A stretch of DNA of 64,000 nt from Oligoflexus sp. (GCF_035712445.1 NZ_DASTAT010000022.1:85892-149891); one strand, 5' to 3'. Positions 1 to 8,824 are shown, counted from the first letter of the stretch. Notes: generated from the letters alone by a model not told the origin. Numbers and translations: made by a program.

Positions 1-1
1 T

Positions 2-457
2 GCCGGGGCTTTGAAAAACTGGAGTGAACGGGCCGCGGGACTTCGCTTCGATCCGAGTCGCACGCTGCTGACTCCGCATCCTGGTGAATGGCGCGCGATC
101 GACAAAGCGCATAGCGACTTGAACAATTTGCAAGCGCTCGATCAGGCCTGGAAATTTTGTGAAATTTTTGGTGTCAGTGTCTTCTATAAAAGCGCCACGC
201 CCTTCACCCTGTCAGCGCATCAGGGTCGGCGCCTGCTTCTGAATAGCGACGGGTCGCGGGCCCTCGGAAAAGCGGGCAGCGGTGATGTTCTGGCCGGTGT
301 GGCTGCTGCCTTCGCTTGCGCGGAACCGAAGGCCGAGCTTGTGGGAAACGAAGCGCAAAGAGCAGTGGCGAAGGCAGCCCAAAAAGCGGTATTGCATTGG
401 GGAATGGACGGTCTTGGTCCCGAGGATTTGATTGAGAATCTCGGTGGGGCCTATTAA
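2..457 (+). CDS. nnrD: ADP-dependent NAD(P)H-hydrate dehydratase, C-terminal part (cut by window edge)
   Basis: Repairs damaged hydrated NAD(P)H, using ADP in bacteria. Only about 150 C-terminal residues lie in the window; the frame is open to the left edge, so the true start is upstream. The YjeF C-terminal ribokinase-like fold is shown by TPHPGEW near the middle of the fold and by the nucleotide and catalytic segment GKAGSGDVLAG, whose Asp is the expected catalytic base. An N-terminal epimerase domain (NnrE) may be fused upstream but cannot be seen. The next gene starts 10 bases downstream in the same direction, so the two are probably co-transcribed. Confidence 0.9.
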   Translation, partial: AGALKNWSERAAGLRFDPSRTLLTPHPGEWRAIDKAHSDLNNLQALDQAWKFCEIFGVSVFYKSATPFTLSAHQGRRLLLNSDGSRALGKAGSGDVLAGVAAAFACAEPKAELVGNEAQRAVAKAAQKAVLHWGMDGLGPEDLIENLGGAY

Positions 458-467
458 GGAGTGAACG

Positions 468-998
468 ATGTATTTGATGCCAGGATCCACCCTGCTGCCC
501 TATAAGGGCAAACTGCCCAAGCTGGGTCAGGGTGTTTTTGTTGCCAGCGGTGCGCATATTATCGGCGATACGGAGATTGGTGAACAGAGCAGCATCTGGT
601 TTAACGTCGTGATTCGAGGGGATTGCAACTACATCCGCATCGGCAAGCGCACCAATATCCAGGACGGAACCGTTATTCACGTCACCAACACGTATTTCCC
701 GACATTCATCGGTGATGACGTCACGGTGGGTCACGGGGCCGTGCTCCATGGCTGCCGTATCGGTAATCTCTGCTTGATCGGCATGGGCGCGACTGTCATG
801 GACGATGTAACAATTCCCGAACGTTGCGTGGTCGCCGCCGGTTCGCTCGTTCCTCCAGGGAAAAAATACAACCCCGGAACCCTGATTAAAGGGAATCCCG
901 CGCGCGAAGCTCGACCTTTGACCGATAAAGAACTTGCTGATCTGGAGCGTTCGGTCCAGTATTACCTCGAGTACAAGCGAGGTTATGAGCCAAATTGA
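468..998 (+). CDS. Gamma-carbonic anhydrase family protein (left-handed beta-helix)
   Basis: A 176-residue protein of the YrdA/PaaY/CaiE gamma-class carbonic anhydrase-like family, a trimeric left-handed beta-helix that binds a metal through histidines between subunits. Hexapeptide-type repeats run through most of the chain. Characteristic segments are IWFNVVIRGD, NIQDGTVIHV, VGHGAVLHGC and IGMGATVMDD; the three metal-ligand histidines would be those of VIHV, VGHG and VLHG. The ATG follows an AAGGAG element at 456-461. The 3' end overlaps the TTG start of the rhodanese gene. Real carbonic anhydrase activity varies in this family, so the substrate is not certain. Confidence 0.9.
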   Translation: MYLMPGSTLLPYKGKLPKLGQGVFVASGAHIIGDTEIGEQSSIWFNVVIRGDCNYIRIGKRTNIQDGTVIHVTNTYFPTFIGDDVTVGHGAVLHGCRIGNLCLIGMGATVMDDVTIPERCVVAAGSLVPPGKKYNPGTLIKGNPAREARPLTDKELADLERSVQYYLEYKRGYEPN

Positions 999-1522
999 GC
1001 CTTAGTCACGATCGGACTCTGTCCACCCTTCCCATTCCGCACCTGCCGATGGTCATTGAAGAGGCCTTCTCGGTGCTGTGCTGGCAGTCGGGAGCCAGAG
1101 CCGAAGACGTACACCAATGGACGATTGCGGACCTCGCGGAACGCGCCCACACCCCTATCGAAGGAGTCGTAAAAAGATTGGAACAGATAGAAGCGATGGC
1201 CAAGGATATCGAAATCAGCGCGACCTCCCTTCAGGATCTTCTGCGGAAAAACCCAGAGCGCGTTTTTCTTTTGGATGTACGGGAACCCTGGGAATTTGAA
1301 ATATGCCGGCTGCCGGGATCCCATCTGATGGCCCGAATGGATCTGGCTAAAATTTTCGAGGGTTTGAAAGAGCTGACGGTTGTCACTGTCTGTCACCACG
1401 GAGTGCGTTCACTCTCGGCGGCTTTTTATCTGCAGGAAGCGGGTTTAAAGCAGGTCAAGTCCCTGAGCGGGGGCGTGGAAAGCTGGGCCACTCTCGTTGA
1501 GCCCAGCATGGTTCGCTACTGA
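995..1522 (+). CDS. Rhodanese-domain protein with N-terminal helical domain
   Basis: 175 residues. The C-terminal half (about 75-170) is a rhodanese domain with LLDVREPWEFE and the active-site loop CHHGVRS, where Cys133 would carry the persulfide. The first 75 residues (IADLAERAHTPIEGVVKRLEQIE) look like a small winged-helix or DprA/ArsR-type helical domain, an unusual partner. The TTG start overlaps the preceding TGA (TTGA), typical of translational coupling; an in-frame ATG at 1049 is a possible alternative start. The stop is immediately adjacent to the stop of the next, opposite-strand gene. A role in sulfur transfer or thiol handling is inferred only from the domain. Confidence 0.85.
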   Translation: MSLSHDRTLSTLPIPHLPMVIEEAFSVLCWQSGARAEDVHQWTIADLAERAHTPIEGVVKRLEQIEAMAKDIEISATSLQDLLRKNPERVFLLDVREPWEFEICRLPGSHLMARMDLAKIFEGLKELTVVTVCHHGVRSLSAAFYLQEAGLKQVKSLSGGVESWATLVEPSMVRY

Positions 1523-2113
1523 TTATTTCTTGGCACTCAGGCGATCATCAGCCTGGGTGGCTGCCGGATAATAATAATCCATCGTGGCCTTGATGTTCAG
1601 CTGGTCCGCGGTTTTCAGATGAAAACGCTCGGAGTTGGCCAGTTCGTGCAGATAGGCTTCACGCTCCGCCTGCAGCGTTCCATCCAATCCCATAAGATCC
1701 TTCATGCGAATCACAGCAAAATTCTGCCGGCAGTGAACTTCAAGTTCATGAGCCAGAGTCGAGCCGAGAAGGGCCCAGCTGGTGAAAGCCGCAGGTCCGA
1801 TCGTCACATCCAGTTTGCTGCCCCAGCCGTTCAGAGTCGTGAGGCCGCGATCTTCAAGGGTCATATCCAAACGAGGTGCATTGGCATTGGCCGGCACCTT
1901 GATATCGAACAGAGTCATGGCAATGTCGATGCTCTCCTGGGTCAAGGCCGGTTTGGTCGAAGGTGGAACCACCGTGACCGCACGCAACTCCTTGGAAAAA
2001 AGCTCGCGCTGATCCATCGACTGCTTGGCAAGGAAGATACCGCCAGCAGCGGAAAATACCAGGCTCAGGGCCATGATTCGGAACATCGAGGTGGAGGCAG
2101 CTTTCAGAAACAT
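1523..2113 (-). CDS. Hypothetical exported or N-terminally anchored protein with HELEVH motif
   Basis: About 196 residues from the ATG at 2113; upstream in-frame residues read poorly as protein. The N-terminus has a hydrophobic stretch (about residues 10-30) fitting a signal peptide or anchor. The body contains LAHELEVHCRQN, an HE-xxx-H arrangement that resembles but does not match the HExxH zinc-protease motif, followed by a Glu-rich helix with EREAYLHEL. This looks like a zincin-type helix pair, but function is unknown. It ends flush against the converging rhodanese gene with no spacer. No family was recognised. Confidence 0.65.
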   Translation of the reverse strand: MFLKAASTSMFRIMALSLVFSAAGGIFLAKQSMDQRELFSKELRAVTVVPPSTKPALTQESIDIAMTLFDIKVPANANAPRLDMTLEDRGLTTLNGWGSKLDVTIGPAAFTSWALLGSTLAHELEVHCRQNFAVIRMKDLMGLDGTLQAEREAYLHELANSERFHLKTADQLNIKATMDYYYPAATQADDRLSAKK

Positions 2114-2281
2114 AACAACTCCGCAACAGAAGGAGAACATCACCCTTCCCCTGTTGCAAGCCGAAGGCCAGAGGCAAGTCACCGAATAAAAAACTAAAAA
2201 TTCCGAACGGCTGCCAGGAAAAAGGGGCGGCTGTCTGAAGGTCTGACACTTACTTTTAAGAAAGGAATTTCAAAGAAAAAA

Positions 2282-2303
2282 GCGGCGATCCGTGGACCGC
2301 CGC
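2282..2303 (-). terminator. Rho-independent terminator of the 2337-3104 gene
   Basis: On the minus strand a GC-rich stem (GCGGCG pairing with CGCCGC, extended by an inner GTCC/GGAT part) is followed directly by a T-rich run (the A-rich stretch at 2271-2281 on the plus strand). It lies about 35 bases after the stop codon of the lipoprotein-like gene. Confidence 0.8.
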
Positions 2304-2336
2304 CCTATCACAAGGAGTATGACTCAGAGATATTCG

Positions 2337-3104
2337 TTACTGGCATTTGGCCCAGACGATTTCCATACGATACGGGGACTTGCTGTCGATCCGGATGCTT
2401 CCATCCTGATTCCCACCATTGAAATCCATGGACATTTTCGTATCCACGCGCAAGGTCGAATCCCCGCTGCAGCTCGACCAGGCGATGTCCTGATCCGCGA
2501 CGCTGTATTCCAAACGCACGGGTTTTTCCGAGTAACGGGACTCGATCGAGCGTTCCATCAGCACAGGTTTCTTGCCCTGGACGGTGTAGGACCCCTTAAA
2601 AATAGCCTGGGAATTATTGGGAATCGTGGCGATCACGGGAGCGCCGACTTTACGAATGGCAAAGGCATAACCCCGGGTATAGGCAACCCGAATCTGCATG
2701 AGGCAGCGGGCGGCATCATTTTTCAAGTTCATGTTTTTCAGGGTCATATCGAGGGAGGCCATGGAATTTTCATTTTTCCGGCCGGCTGTGAAGGAATCGA
2801 GGCAGTCGCCGTCATCATCCTGCAGGCGTCCGCCCGCATCAAACTGAGGATTCAGCCAGGAGCTTTTTTTCACAATGCGCAGTTCACCCACAGGAACTGC
2901 AGGGTTGCAGCCTGAATTCTGGCTGACGTCACTGTTCTGGCCGACATCATCATCTTCACAGTTTTTCTGGGAATCCAAAGAGGTTTTCGAATCGGAGCTT
3001 TGATCGAGGGTCACGGCAGGAACTTTTTTCTCGTCTTTCTTCGTGCCGCAAGCAAAAGCAAAACAAGCGGGAATAAGGGCTGCAGCCATGATCGTGTGTT
3101 TCAT
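2337..3104 (-). CDS. Putative exported lipoprotein of unknown function
   Basis: 255 residues from the ATG at 3104, which has a strong AAGGAG element 5-6 bases upstream on the minus strand. The N-terminus has a basic start, a hydrophobic core and Cys at CFAFACGTKK, a weak lipobox (AFAC), followed by a charged Lys/Asp/Ser-rich linker. The mature part has several Cys residues and a beta-rich composition (PVRLEYSVADQDIAWSSCSGDS). No family was recognised. It lies 96 bases downstream of the uvrA-like gene on the same strand and has its own terminator. Lipidation is inferred, since the lipobox is not canonical. Confidence 0.75.
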   Translation of the reverse strand: MKHTIMAAALIPACFAFACGTKKDEKKVPAVTLDQSSDSKTSLDSQKNCEDDDVGQNSDVSQNSGCNPAVPVGELRIVKKSSWLNPQFDAGGRLQDDDGDCLDSFTAGRKNENSMASLDMTLKNMNLKNDAARCLMQIRVAYTRGYAFAIRKVGAPVIATIPNNSQAIFKGSYTVQGKKPVLMERSIESRYSEKPVRLEYSVADQDIAWSSCSGDSTLRVDTKMSMDFNGGNQDGSIRIDSKSPYRMEIVWAKCQ

Positions 3105-3200
3105 AGAAACTCCTTGCTGGGTCAAAAATTGTCTCGATGGACGGCTTTATGACACAGCATTATCGACATGGCAACAGTTTTTTTTCTTCAATTCTTTCGC

Positions 3201-5684
3201 TTACTTGGGTGGACCTTCGGACAGGAGCTGGCCGCCTTGATCACCCGATCCTGGCCCCAATTCCAAAACCCAGTCCGCGGCTTGAATGACCTGTTGATCG
3301 TGCTCCACGATAACCAGAGTCGCGCCCTGAGCGACCAGCGACTGCAGCTGATCAAGGAGCAAGGCCACATCGCGGAAATGCAGTCCGGCCGTCGGCTCAT
3401 CCATCAAAAGCACAGTGCCCGGCACGGTTTTTTTCGCAAGGTAAGGCACGAGCTTCAAACGCTGCGATTCTCCACCGGAAAGACTGGAACTTGGCTGACC
3501 CAGTTTCAAATATCCAAGCCCCAACTGAACAGCGGGCTGCAGACGTCTTTGAATCAGACGGTGATTCTGAAACATTTCCACCGCCTCAGCGATCGACAGT
3601 TCCAAAACTTCCGACAGATTCAGACCACCATAGCGAACTTCCAAAACCTGCGGTTTATAGCGTTTTCCACCGCAAATGGGACAGGGGACTTCCGCATCGG
3701 CGAGAAATTTCATGGTCAGCGTCAGGACTCCGCGGCCTTTGCATTCGGGACAGCGCCCCTCATCATGCGAAAGCGAAAAGGACCCGGCGTCGAGCCCCAT
3801 GATCTGAGCCTCGGGAACTGTCGCAAAAAGCTGGCGCAATTCGGTGAAGATATCGAGCCAGGTGGCGGGCATGCTGACCGAGGATTTGGCTATGGGTTTC
3901 CGCGAAATCAAAGTGCACGCCGTCACAGCCTCGGCCCCTTCGATACGGCTGACGGCAATGGGTGTTTTCCGCGGACCGTCCCGCAGGATCTGCTCCAGAT
4001 TTCGATACAGCGTTTTCAAAACAAGGCTGCTTTTGCCTGCACCGCTGACTCCCGTGACCACCGTCATGGCCTGCAGGGGAAAACGGGCCTTTTTGATCTT
4101 CAGATTATGCAGATTCGGTTCATGAAGTGTGATGTACTGATCAAAACTCTTCCTTTTTTTGGTCTTCGTCGCAGCCACATCCCCATGATCGGCCAGATAA
4201 CGGGCCGTGAGCGATTCATTCCGGTGCTCGGCCGCATCCTTCGGCGCGAACTGGGCCAGAAGATGTCCGCCCTGGCGTCCTCCATCCGGTCCCAGGTCCA
4301 CGATCCAGTCACTCGCCTGCATAATATGCGGATCATGATCGACGACCAGGACGGTGTTGCCCTGATCGCGCAGACGCTTGAGCGCGACGTTGATGCGTTC
4401 AATTTCGCTGGCGTGAAGGCCCTGGCTGGGTTCATCCAGGACATAGAGCACGCCGCGCAGCTGCTCACTCAGGATGCTGCTGAGCCGGAGTCGCTGCGCC
4501 TCGCCATTCGACAGGGACAGGATGCGGCGGCCCAGCCCAAGGTAATCCAAACCAAGATTTTTCAGCCGGTAAAGATGCTGGGCCAGTTGCTCCAGCACAA
4601 GTTTTTGCGCGGCGGTATCCGGCGGAAGGCTCCGCAGCGCGTCCGTGAAAAAATTCTCCAGCTCGGCTATTGAACTTTGATACAACCGATGGATGGAGCG
4701 ACCCCGGAACAGGATGGCCTTCAGGTCGACCAGAAGACCCGTGCCCCCACAGCTGCGGCAGGGATCGGCTTCAAAAAAATCGCTGCTGGTATCCAGTTCA
4801 TCCTCGTCCTTCTGCAGACCGCGACCATCGCACGCAAGACAGCGGCCGAGGGAGTTGGGCGAAAAATGCCGGGAATCGAGCTTCGGCCAGCTGAACGAAC
4901 ACACCGGACAACCCGCATGCAGGGAAAGATACTGCCGCGTTTTTTTATCCAGCTTGCCTTTGGCATCGGCCTGACACAGGACGGCGGTTCCTTCGCCCAA
5001 GGCCAGGGCCGTTTCCAAAGAACGCCGCAGGCGCGCCTCGCGACTGGGCTCGACTTTCGTCACATCAATGACGACATCGATATCGTGCTTTTCCTCTTTG
5101 GCCAGCACGGGAATCGGCTCAAGACTGACAAGGTCTCCGTCTATATAGGCGCGGGCATAACCCTTCTTTTGGTAGTCTTCGAGCACCTTGCGAAACTGCC
5201 CTTTTTTCTGGTCCGCGACGCAAACCAGAATCGCCACCGTCTTGCCAAAGAGCTGGGCTCTGGCATGGGCGGCCAGATCATCGACCGTGCGCGATTCGGT
5301 GGGAAGATCGTGTTTGGGACAGCGTTTCTCGGCAAAACGGGAATAGAGGATACCGAGCAGTTCACCAATATCGGTAAGGCTCGCGACCGTAGCGCGAACC
5401 GAAGGCTGCGTTTCATTCTGGGCCAGAGCGATGGCTGGGGATAAACCACTCGCGGACCGCAGGGCGGGCCGGGAGCCAAGATCCAAAAACTGCCGTGAAT
5501 AGTGCGACAGCGTGTAGAAAAACCGCCGGTTGGCTTCCGCCAGGATCGTATCGAAGGCCAGGGAACTTTTCCCCGAGCCGCTGACCCCGGTGATCACCGT
5601 GATGCGGCCCCGCGGAATATTCAGGTCGATATGCTTCAGGTTGTGTTCGAAAGCCCCACGAATTTCAATAGTGCTGCGTTCCAT
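3201..5684 (-). CDS. uvrA: UvrA-family excinuclease ATPase, short form
   Basis: 827 residues, about 110 shorter than the usual 940-residue UvrA. UvrA recognises damaged DNA and loads UvrB. Two ABC ATPase modules are visible: Walker A GVSGSGKSS near residue 33 with signature LSNGEAQRLRL and VLDEPSQGLH, then GVSGAGKSS with signature LSGGESQRLKL and LMDEPTAGLH. Zinc modules CPVC...CLAC, CRSC and CPEC...CPIC are present. The UvrB-interaction region (about 125-240) is recognisable; the shortening falls mainly in the insertion domain of the first ATPase module. The ATG at 5684 follows the pdxA stop by five bases; a GTG at 5696 would overlap pdxA. It could be the main UvrA or a paralogue. Confidence 0.88.
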   Translation of the reverse strand: MERSTIEIRGAFEHNLKHIDLNIPRGRITVITGVSGSGKSSLAFDTILAEANRRFFYTLSHYSRQFLDLGSRPALRSASGLSPAIALAQNETQPSVRATVASLTDIGELLGILYSRFAEKRCPKHDLPTESRTVDDLAAHARAQLFGKTVAILVCVADQKKGQFRKVLEDYQKKGYARAYIDGDLVSLEPIPVLAKEEKHDIDVVIDVTKVEPSREARLRRSLETALALGEGTAVLCQADAKGKLDKKTRQYLSLHAGCPVCSFSWPKLDSRHFSPNSLGRCLACDGRGLQKDEDELDTSSDFFEADPCRSCGGTGLLVDLKAILFRGRSIHRLYQSSIAELENFFTDALRSLPPDTAAQKLVLEQLAQHLYRLKNLGLDYLGLGRRILSLSNGEAQRLRLSSILSEQLRGVLYVLDEPSQGLHASEIERINVALKRLRDQGNTVLVVDHDPHIMQASDWIVDLGPDGGRQGGHLLAQFAPKDAAEHRNESLTARYLADHGDVAATKTKKRKSFDQYITLHEPNLHNLKIKKARFPLQAMTVVTGVSGAGKSSLVLKTLYRNLEQILRDGPRKTPIAVSRIEGAEAVTACTLISRKPIAKSSVSMPATWLDIFTELRQLFATVPEAQIMGLDAGSFSLSHDEGRCPECKGRGVLTLTMKFLADAEVPCPICGGKRYKPQVLEVRYGGLNLSEVLELSIAEAVEMFQNHRLIQRRLQPAVQLGLGYLKLGQPSSSLSGGESQRLKLVPYLAKKTVPGTVLLMDEPTAGLHFRDVALLLDQLQSLVAQGATLVIVEHDQQVIQAADWVLELGPGSGDQGGQLLSEGPPK

Positions 5685-5689
5685 TGCTT

Positions 5690-6667
5690 TTACCACCCCA
5701 GATAATGACGAGCCTGCTGCAAAGCCAAACGGAAACTGTCTGAACGCGCTTCATTCCGGCTGTAAAGTTCCGCGGCCGGACCATGATCGGGAGAAAGACG
5801 CAGATGCGCAAGTCCGCCCGTGACGTTGATCGCATCATAAAAATGCAGCGACTTCAAAGGTCCAAGGCCCTGATCGTGATACATGGCCAAAACCCCATCA
5901 AACGCCCCGGAATAAGCCCGGAAGAAAATCGTATCGGCTGGCAGGGGACCGACGATGTCAAGCCCCAAACGCTTCGCTTCGGCCACCGCAGGCGCGATGA
6001 TGCGGGTATCCTCGTCCCCGAAAAGTCCGCCGTCACCACAGTGCGGATTGAGTCCCGCCACCGCGAGTCGCGGCTGGGCCAGACCAAAGATTCGCTGCAG
6101 GGAGGCATGCAAAAGTCGGGCTTTTTGCACGATCAATTCCGAGCGGATGGCGCTCGGCACATCACGCAGGGCGAGGTGATTGGTGGCCAGGGCCACCCGC
6201 AGCTTCGTGCCCGCGAGGATCATTATTCCCTGCGCGCCCCACAGATCTTCGAAGAATTCCGTCTGTCCCGGAAAGCGAAAGCCCGCCTTCGCGCAGCAGT
6301 ATTTGTCGATCGGACAGGTCATCACTGCCAAGGATTTCTGATCAGGCGGCAGGGAGCGCAGGGTGGAAAGCGCGGCAAACGCCACCTGACCACGCTGCTC
6401 TTCGGTGAGTTTGCGCGGATCCACCGCCGGACAATCGGGGCTGCTGTCATAAAAATAGAGGCCAGGACCATGAACGGCCGACCACTGTTTGACTTCTTTA
6501 AAATTGATAGGAGCGGAAGTTTGCTCGCGCCACTGCGCGCGTGAACCGACGACCACCGTCGTGCGGGTGGAGTCCTCGGCCCAAAGATTTTTTTCGCGAA
6601 CGAGGCACTCCACCGATACGCTCAAGGGATCGCCAAGGGTGATGATCAGCACGCTGAAGTCCTCCAT
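5690..6667 (-). CDS. pdxA: 4-hydroxythreonine-4-phosphate dehydrogenase (PdxA family)
   Basis: 325 residues. Oxidises 4-phosphohydroxy-L-threonine in pyridoxal 5'-phosphate synthesis. Family marks are the N-terminal TLGDP (normally TPGDP), GLNPHCGDGGLFG, the metal-site MYHDQGLGPLK and SPDHG. The three histidines expected to bind the divalent metal are those of NPH, YHDQ and PDHG. The early part is more divergent than typical PdxA, so a PdxA2-type paralogue with a related substrate is possible. The gene start overlaps the end of the upstream HAD gene by 22 bases and its stop lies 5 bases before uvrA, giving a three-gene operon. Confidence 0.88.
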   Translation of the reverse strand: MEDFSVLIITLGDPLSVSVECLVREKNLWAEDSTRTTVVVGSRAQWREQTSAPINFKEVKQWSAVHGPGLYFYDSSPDCPAVDPRKLTEEQRGQVAFAALSTLRSLPPDQKSLAVMTCPIDKYCCAKAGFRFPGQTEFFEDLWGAQGIMILAGTKLRVALATNHLALRDVPSAIRSELIVQKARLLHASLQRIFGLAQPRLAVAGLNPHCGDGGLFGDEDTRIIAPAVAEAKRLGLDIVGPLPADTIFFRAYSGAFDGVLAMYHDQGLGPLKSLHFYDAINVTGGLAHLRLSPDHGPAAELYSRNEARSDSFRLALQQARHYLGW

Positions 6668-7500
6668 TCCCGTAGTGTATAGCGGGGCTCAGGCACGAGC
6701 GGCACGCCTGGCTTGATTCGGGTCAGACCCGTGCCGACCAGCAGCGCATCCATCCCATAATTGTTGGCGCCGAGTATATCCGTTTCCAATTGATCACCGA
6801 TCATGAGCAGATTCTTATGGCCGGCTCTGCGCTCAGCCTCGGCAAAAATCGGTGCAAAAGGCTTGCCGAGTTTAGCGAAAGGCGGCGCATCTTTTCCCAG
6901 ACGGAGCTTCAGACCGGCCTCCAAAAGTAGCGCCAGCGATCCGGCGGTGAAGCCGTACACACCCTCCGCCTTCGGAAAAATCAGATCCGGATTGGTCAGA
7001 ATGAGATAACAAGGCTTGCCGTCCTCGACCCGTCGGCAGACATGAGTCAGCACTGCGTCCAGCGTATCGAGCAGCGGAAACTCGGTTTGGTTGGCCACAA
7101 TCACGACCGAATAGTCATGCTGATCGAGGGCGCCGCAGGGAATTCCACCGGCTTTTTGCACCAGTTCGAAGGTTGCCGGCGTGCCGAGCACGCAGGTGAT
7201 CTGACCCCTTAAACCTTCCTCTTCAAAATAACGAGGGAGTAATGAACCTGAGGTAATCACCTCATCCAGGTTCACATCGAGTCCCATCTGCCTGTAAGCG
7301 GCGGTCGCCTGCTGAGGCGTACGCGAGCTGCCATTGGTCAGAATCCAGCAGGATTTGCCGCGTTTTCTGAGGTCGTGCCAGACCTGAGCGCCACCCGGAA
7401 TGAGTCCGGATCCATCCAGGAGGACGCCATAGGCATCAAATAAAAATCCCTGATAGCGGTTTTCGATTTCATCCAAGGAGCTGATATCTTGCGATGCCAT
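6646..7500 (-). CDS. HAD superfamily IIA hydrolase (DxYGxL subclass)
   Basis: 284 residues. NagD-like HAD phosphatase. Motif I reads FDAYGVLLDG, with Tyr in place of the usual second Asp, which is characteristic of the TIGR01459-like group; motif II is WILTNGSS, and motif IV is MIGDQLETDILGA. The cap region between is of the C2 type. Loss of the second Asp (general acid/base position) may change catalysis from the usual two-Asp mechanism. It is the first gene of the HAD-pdxA-uvrA operon; the 70-base gap to the divergent folK must hold both promoters. The natural substrate is unknown. Confidence 0.85.
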   Translation of the reverse strand: MASQDISSLDEIENRYQGFLFDAYGVLLDGSGLIPGGAQVWHDLRKRGKSCWILTNGSSRTPQQATAAYRQMGLDVNLDEVITSGSLLPRYFEEEGLRGQITCVLGTPATFELVQKAGGIPCGALDQHDYSVVIVANQTEFPLLDTLDAVLTHVCRRVEDGKPCYLILTNPDLIFPKAEGVYGFTAGSLALLLEAGLKLRLGKDAPPFAKLGKPFAPIFAEAERRAGHKNLLMIGDQLETDILGANNYGMDALLVGTGLTRIKPGVPLVPEPRYTLREWRTSAC

Positions 7501-7570
7501 TTCTTTTGCCTTCGCGCTGAGCCTCGACTATGATCCCCGCGAGGTTTGGGTCCACGGAGACGGACGTTTT

Positions 7571-8047
7571 ATGCAGGAATATGTGCTGGCCCTGGGGGCC
7601 AATCTCGGTGATCGTGAGTATTACATAGGTCAGGCCATCGAAGCTATCCGCACAAGTTGCGGCCCTATCCTGCGCCAGTCAAGGCTGCTGGAGACCGAGG
7701 CCATGGGCGCCGCTGATCGTCCCTTTTTGAACGGTGCCTTGGTCATTCAGAGCCCGCTGACACCGGCCGCGCTCCTTCAGGAACTGCTGCAGATTGAAAA
7801 GAATCTAGGGCGCACCCGGGAAACGCGCTGGGGTAACCGCACCATAGATCTGGATATTATCTTGTGGAAAGACGAACGCGGAGACTTCCCAAGCGTCAAA
7901 ACCCCGACGCTGACCATCCCCCATCCCGAACTGCATAAAAGGCTTTTCGTGCTGGAACCAGCGGTGGAAGTGGCTGCTGACTGGCGGCATGAGGAAAAGC
8001 AAAGAACGCTGGCCGAACTGCTCAGGGAAAAACAAAAAAGCGGCTAA
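7571..8047 (+). CDS. folK: 2-amino-4-hydroxy-6-hydroxymethyldihydropteridine diphosphokinase
   Basis: 158 residues, the usual size. Transfers pyrophosphate from ATP to hydroxymethyl-dihydropterin in folate synthesis. Family segments: LALGANLGDRE at the N-terminus, FLNGALVIQS, and GNRTIDLDIILW with the two catalytic/metal Asp residues, then IPHPELHKRLFVLEP. GGAG lies about ten bases before the ATG. Transcribed divergently from the HAD gene; its stop codon lies inside the terminator stem shared with the convergent HU gene. Confidence 0.95.
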   Translation: MQEYVLALGANLGDREYYIGQAIEAIRTSCGPILRQSRLLETEAMGAADRPFLNGALVIQSPLTPAALLQELLQIEKNLGRTRETRWGNRTIDLDIILWKDERGDFPSVKTPTLTIPHPELHKRLFVLEPAVEVAADWRHEEKQRTLAELLREKQKSG

Positions 8048-8059
8048 AAAGCCGCTTTT
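8036..8059. terminator. Bidirectional terminator between folK and the HU gene
   Basis: A perfect 10-base stem (AAAAGCGGCT pairing with AGCCGCTTTT) with an AAAA loop. Because both arms end in A/T runs it can end transcription in both directions, as expected between convergent genes. The folK stop codon is in the loop side. Confidence 0.85.
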
Positions 8060-8110
8060 CCTTAGGACTCCTGCCGGGAAACTTTGTTCGCGGCGCCTGG
8101 AGTCTATCAA

Positions 8111-8548
8111 TCAGACCATATCTTTCAGAGCTTTCAGAGCGCGGACTTTGACCACGTTACGAGCTGGCTTGGCTTTGAAGGTCATCTCTTCACCAGTGAA
8201 GGGATTGGTGCCTTTGCGAGCTTTGGTGGCAGGTTTACGAACCACAGTCACTTTCATCAGACCGGGAACGGTGAAAGTTCCTGGGCCTTTTTTCAGGTCG
8301 TGGCCGATCAGTTCGCCAAGAGTTTCGAACAAGGCGCTGACTTCTTTTTTGGACAGGCCGGTGTTGTCGGAAATCGAAGCCAAAACCTGGCTCTTCGTAC
8401 GGGTTTTGCTGACTTTATCGAAATTTTTTGGGCCAGTGGGGATAACCCGCGGCTCTTTTTTCTTTTCAGCTTTTACCTTGGTACCGCCTGCTTTTTTCAC
8501 AGTTTTCTTGCCAGCTGCCTTCTTTGTTCCGGCCTTCTTCTTCGCCAT
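8111..8548 (-). CDS. HU-family DNA-binding protein with lysine-rich N-terminal tail
   Basis: 145 residues versus about 90 for standard HU. The HU fold occupies about residues 45-145, with SKTRTKSQVLASISDNTGLSKKEVSALFETL for the helical dimer part and the DNA-arm/anchor region GTNPFTGEEMTFKAKPARNVVKV. Residues 1-35 are almost only Lys/Ala/Gly/Thr (MAKKKAGTKKAAGKKTVKK), like a histone tail. An AGGAGGT element lies upstream of the ATG. Such tailed HU proteins are known in several lineages; here it coexists with a separate H1-like protein at 13.6 kb. Confidence 0.92.
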   Translation of the reverse strand: MAKKKAGTKKAAGKKTVKKAGGTKVKAEKKKEPRVIPTGPKNFDKVSKTRTKSQVLASISDNTGLSKKEVSALFETLGELIGHDLKKGPGTFTVPGLMKVTVVRKPATKARKGTNPFTGEEMTFKAKPARNVVKVRALKALKDMV

Positions 8549-8824
8549 AAAAACTCGACCTCCTAAAAAGTATGAAAGTGCGATGGGTGCATACCCTATA
8601 AATTACGTTAAGCCAGCAGGGAAAATCAAGCTTCATTGATAGCGTCTGCTGCAAAACAGAGATGATGCAATACCAAAGAACATCGGAGAGAGGCAACTGT
8701 TTTGGGCGTAAAAACACCTTTTTTTTACCGGCGGAGCCCCCGCCCCAGGGTCTCTTCGGGAAAAGCGACTTAATTTTTCCTGATGAAAGCCGAAAAGCTA
8801 GGTGGCACTTCAGGGAGAAAAGTC

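Noticed and set aside
3168-4673. Long plus-strand open frame (501 codons) opposite uvrA
   Set aside because: Antisense shadow of the uvrA-like gene; no family motifs and low-complexity composition.
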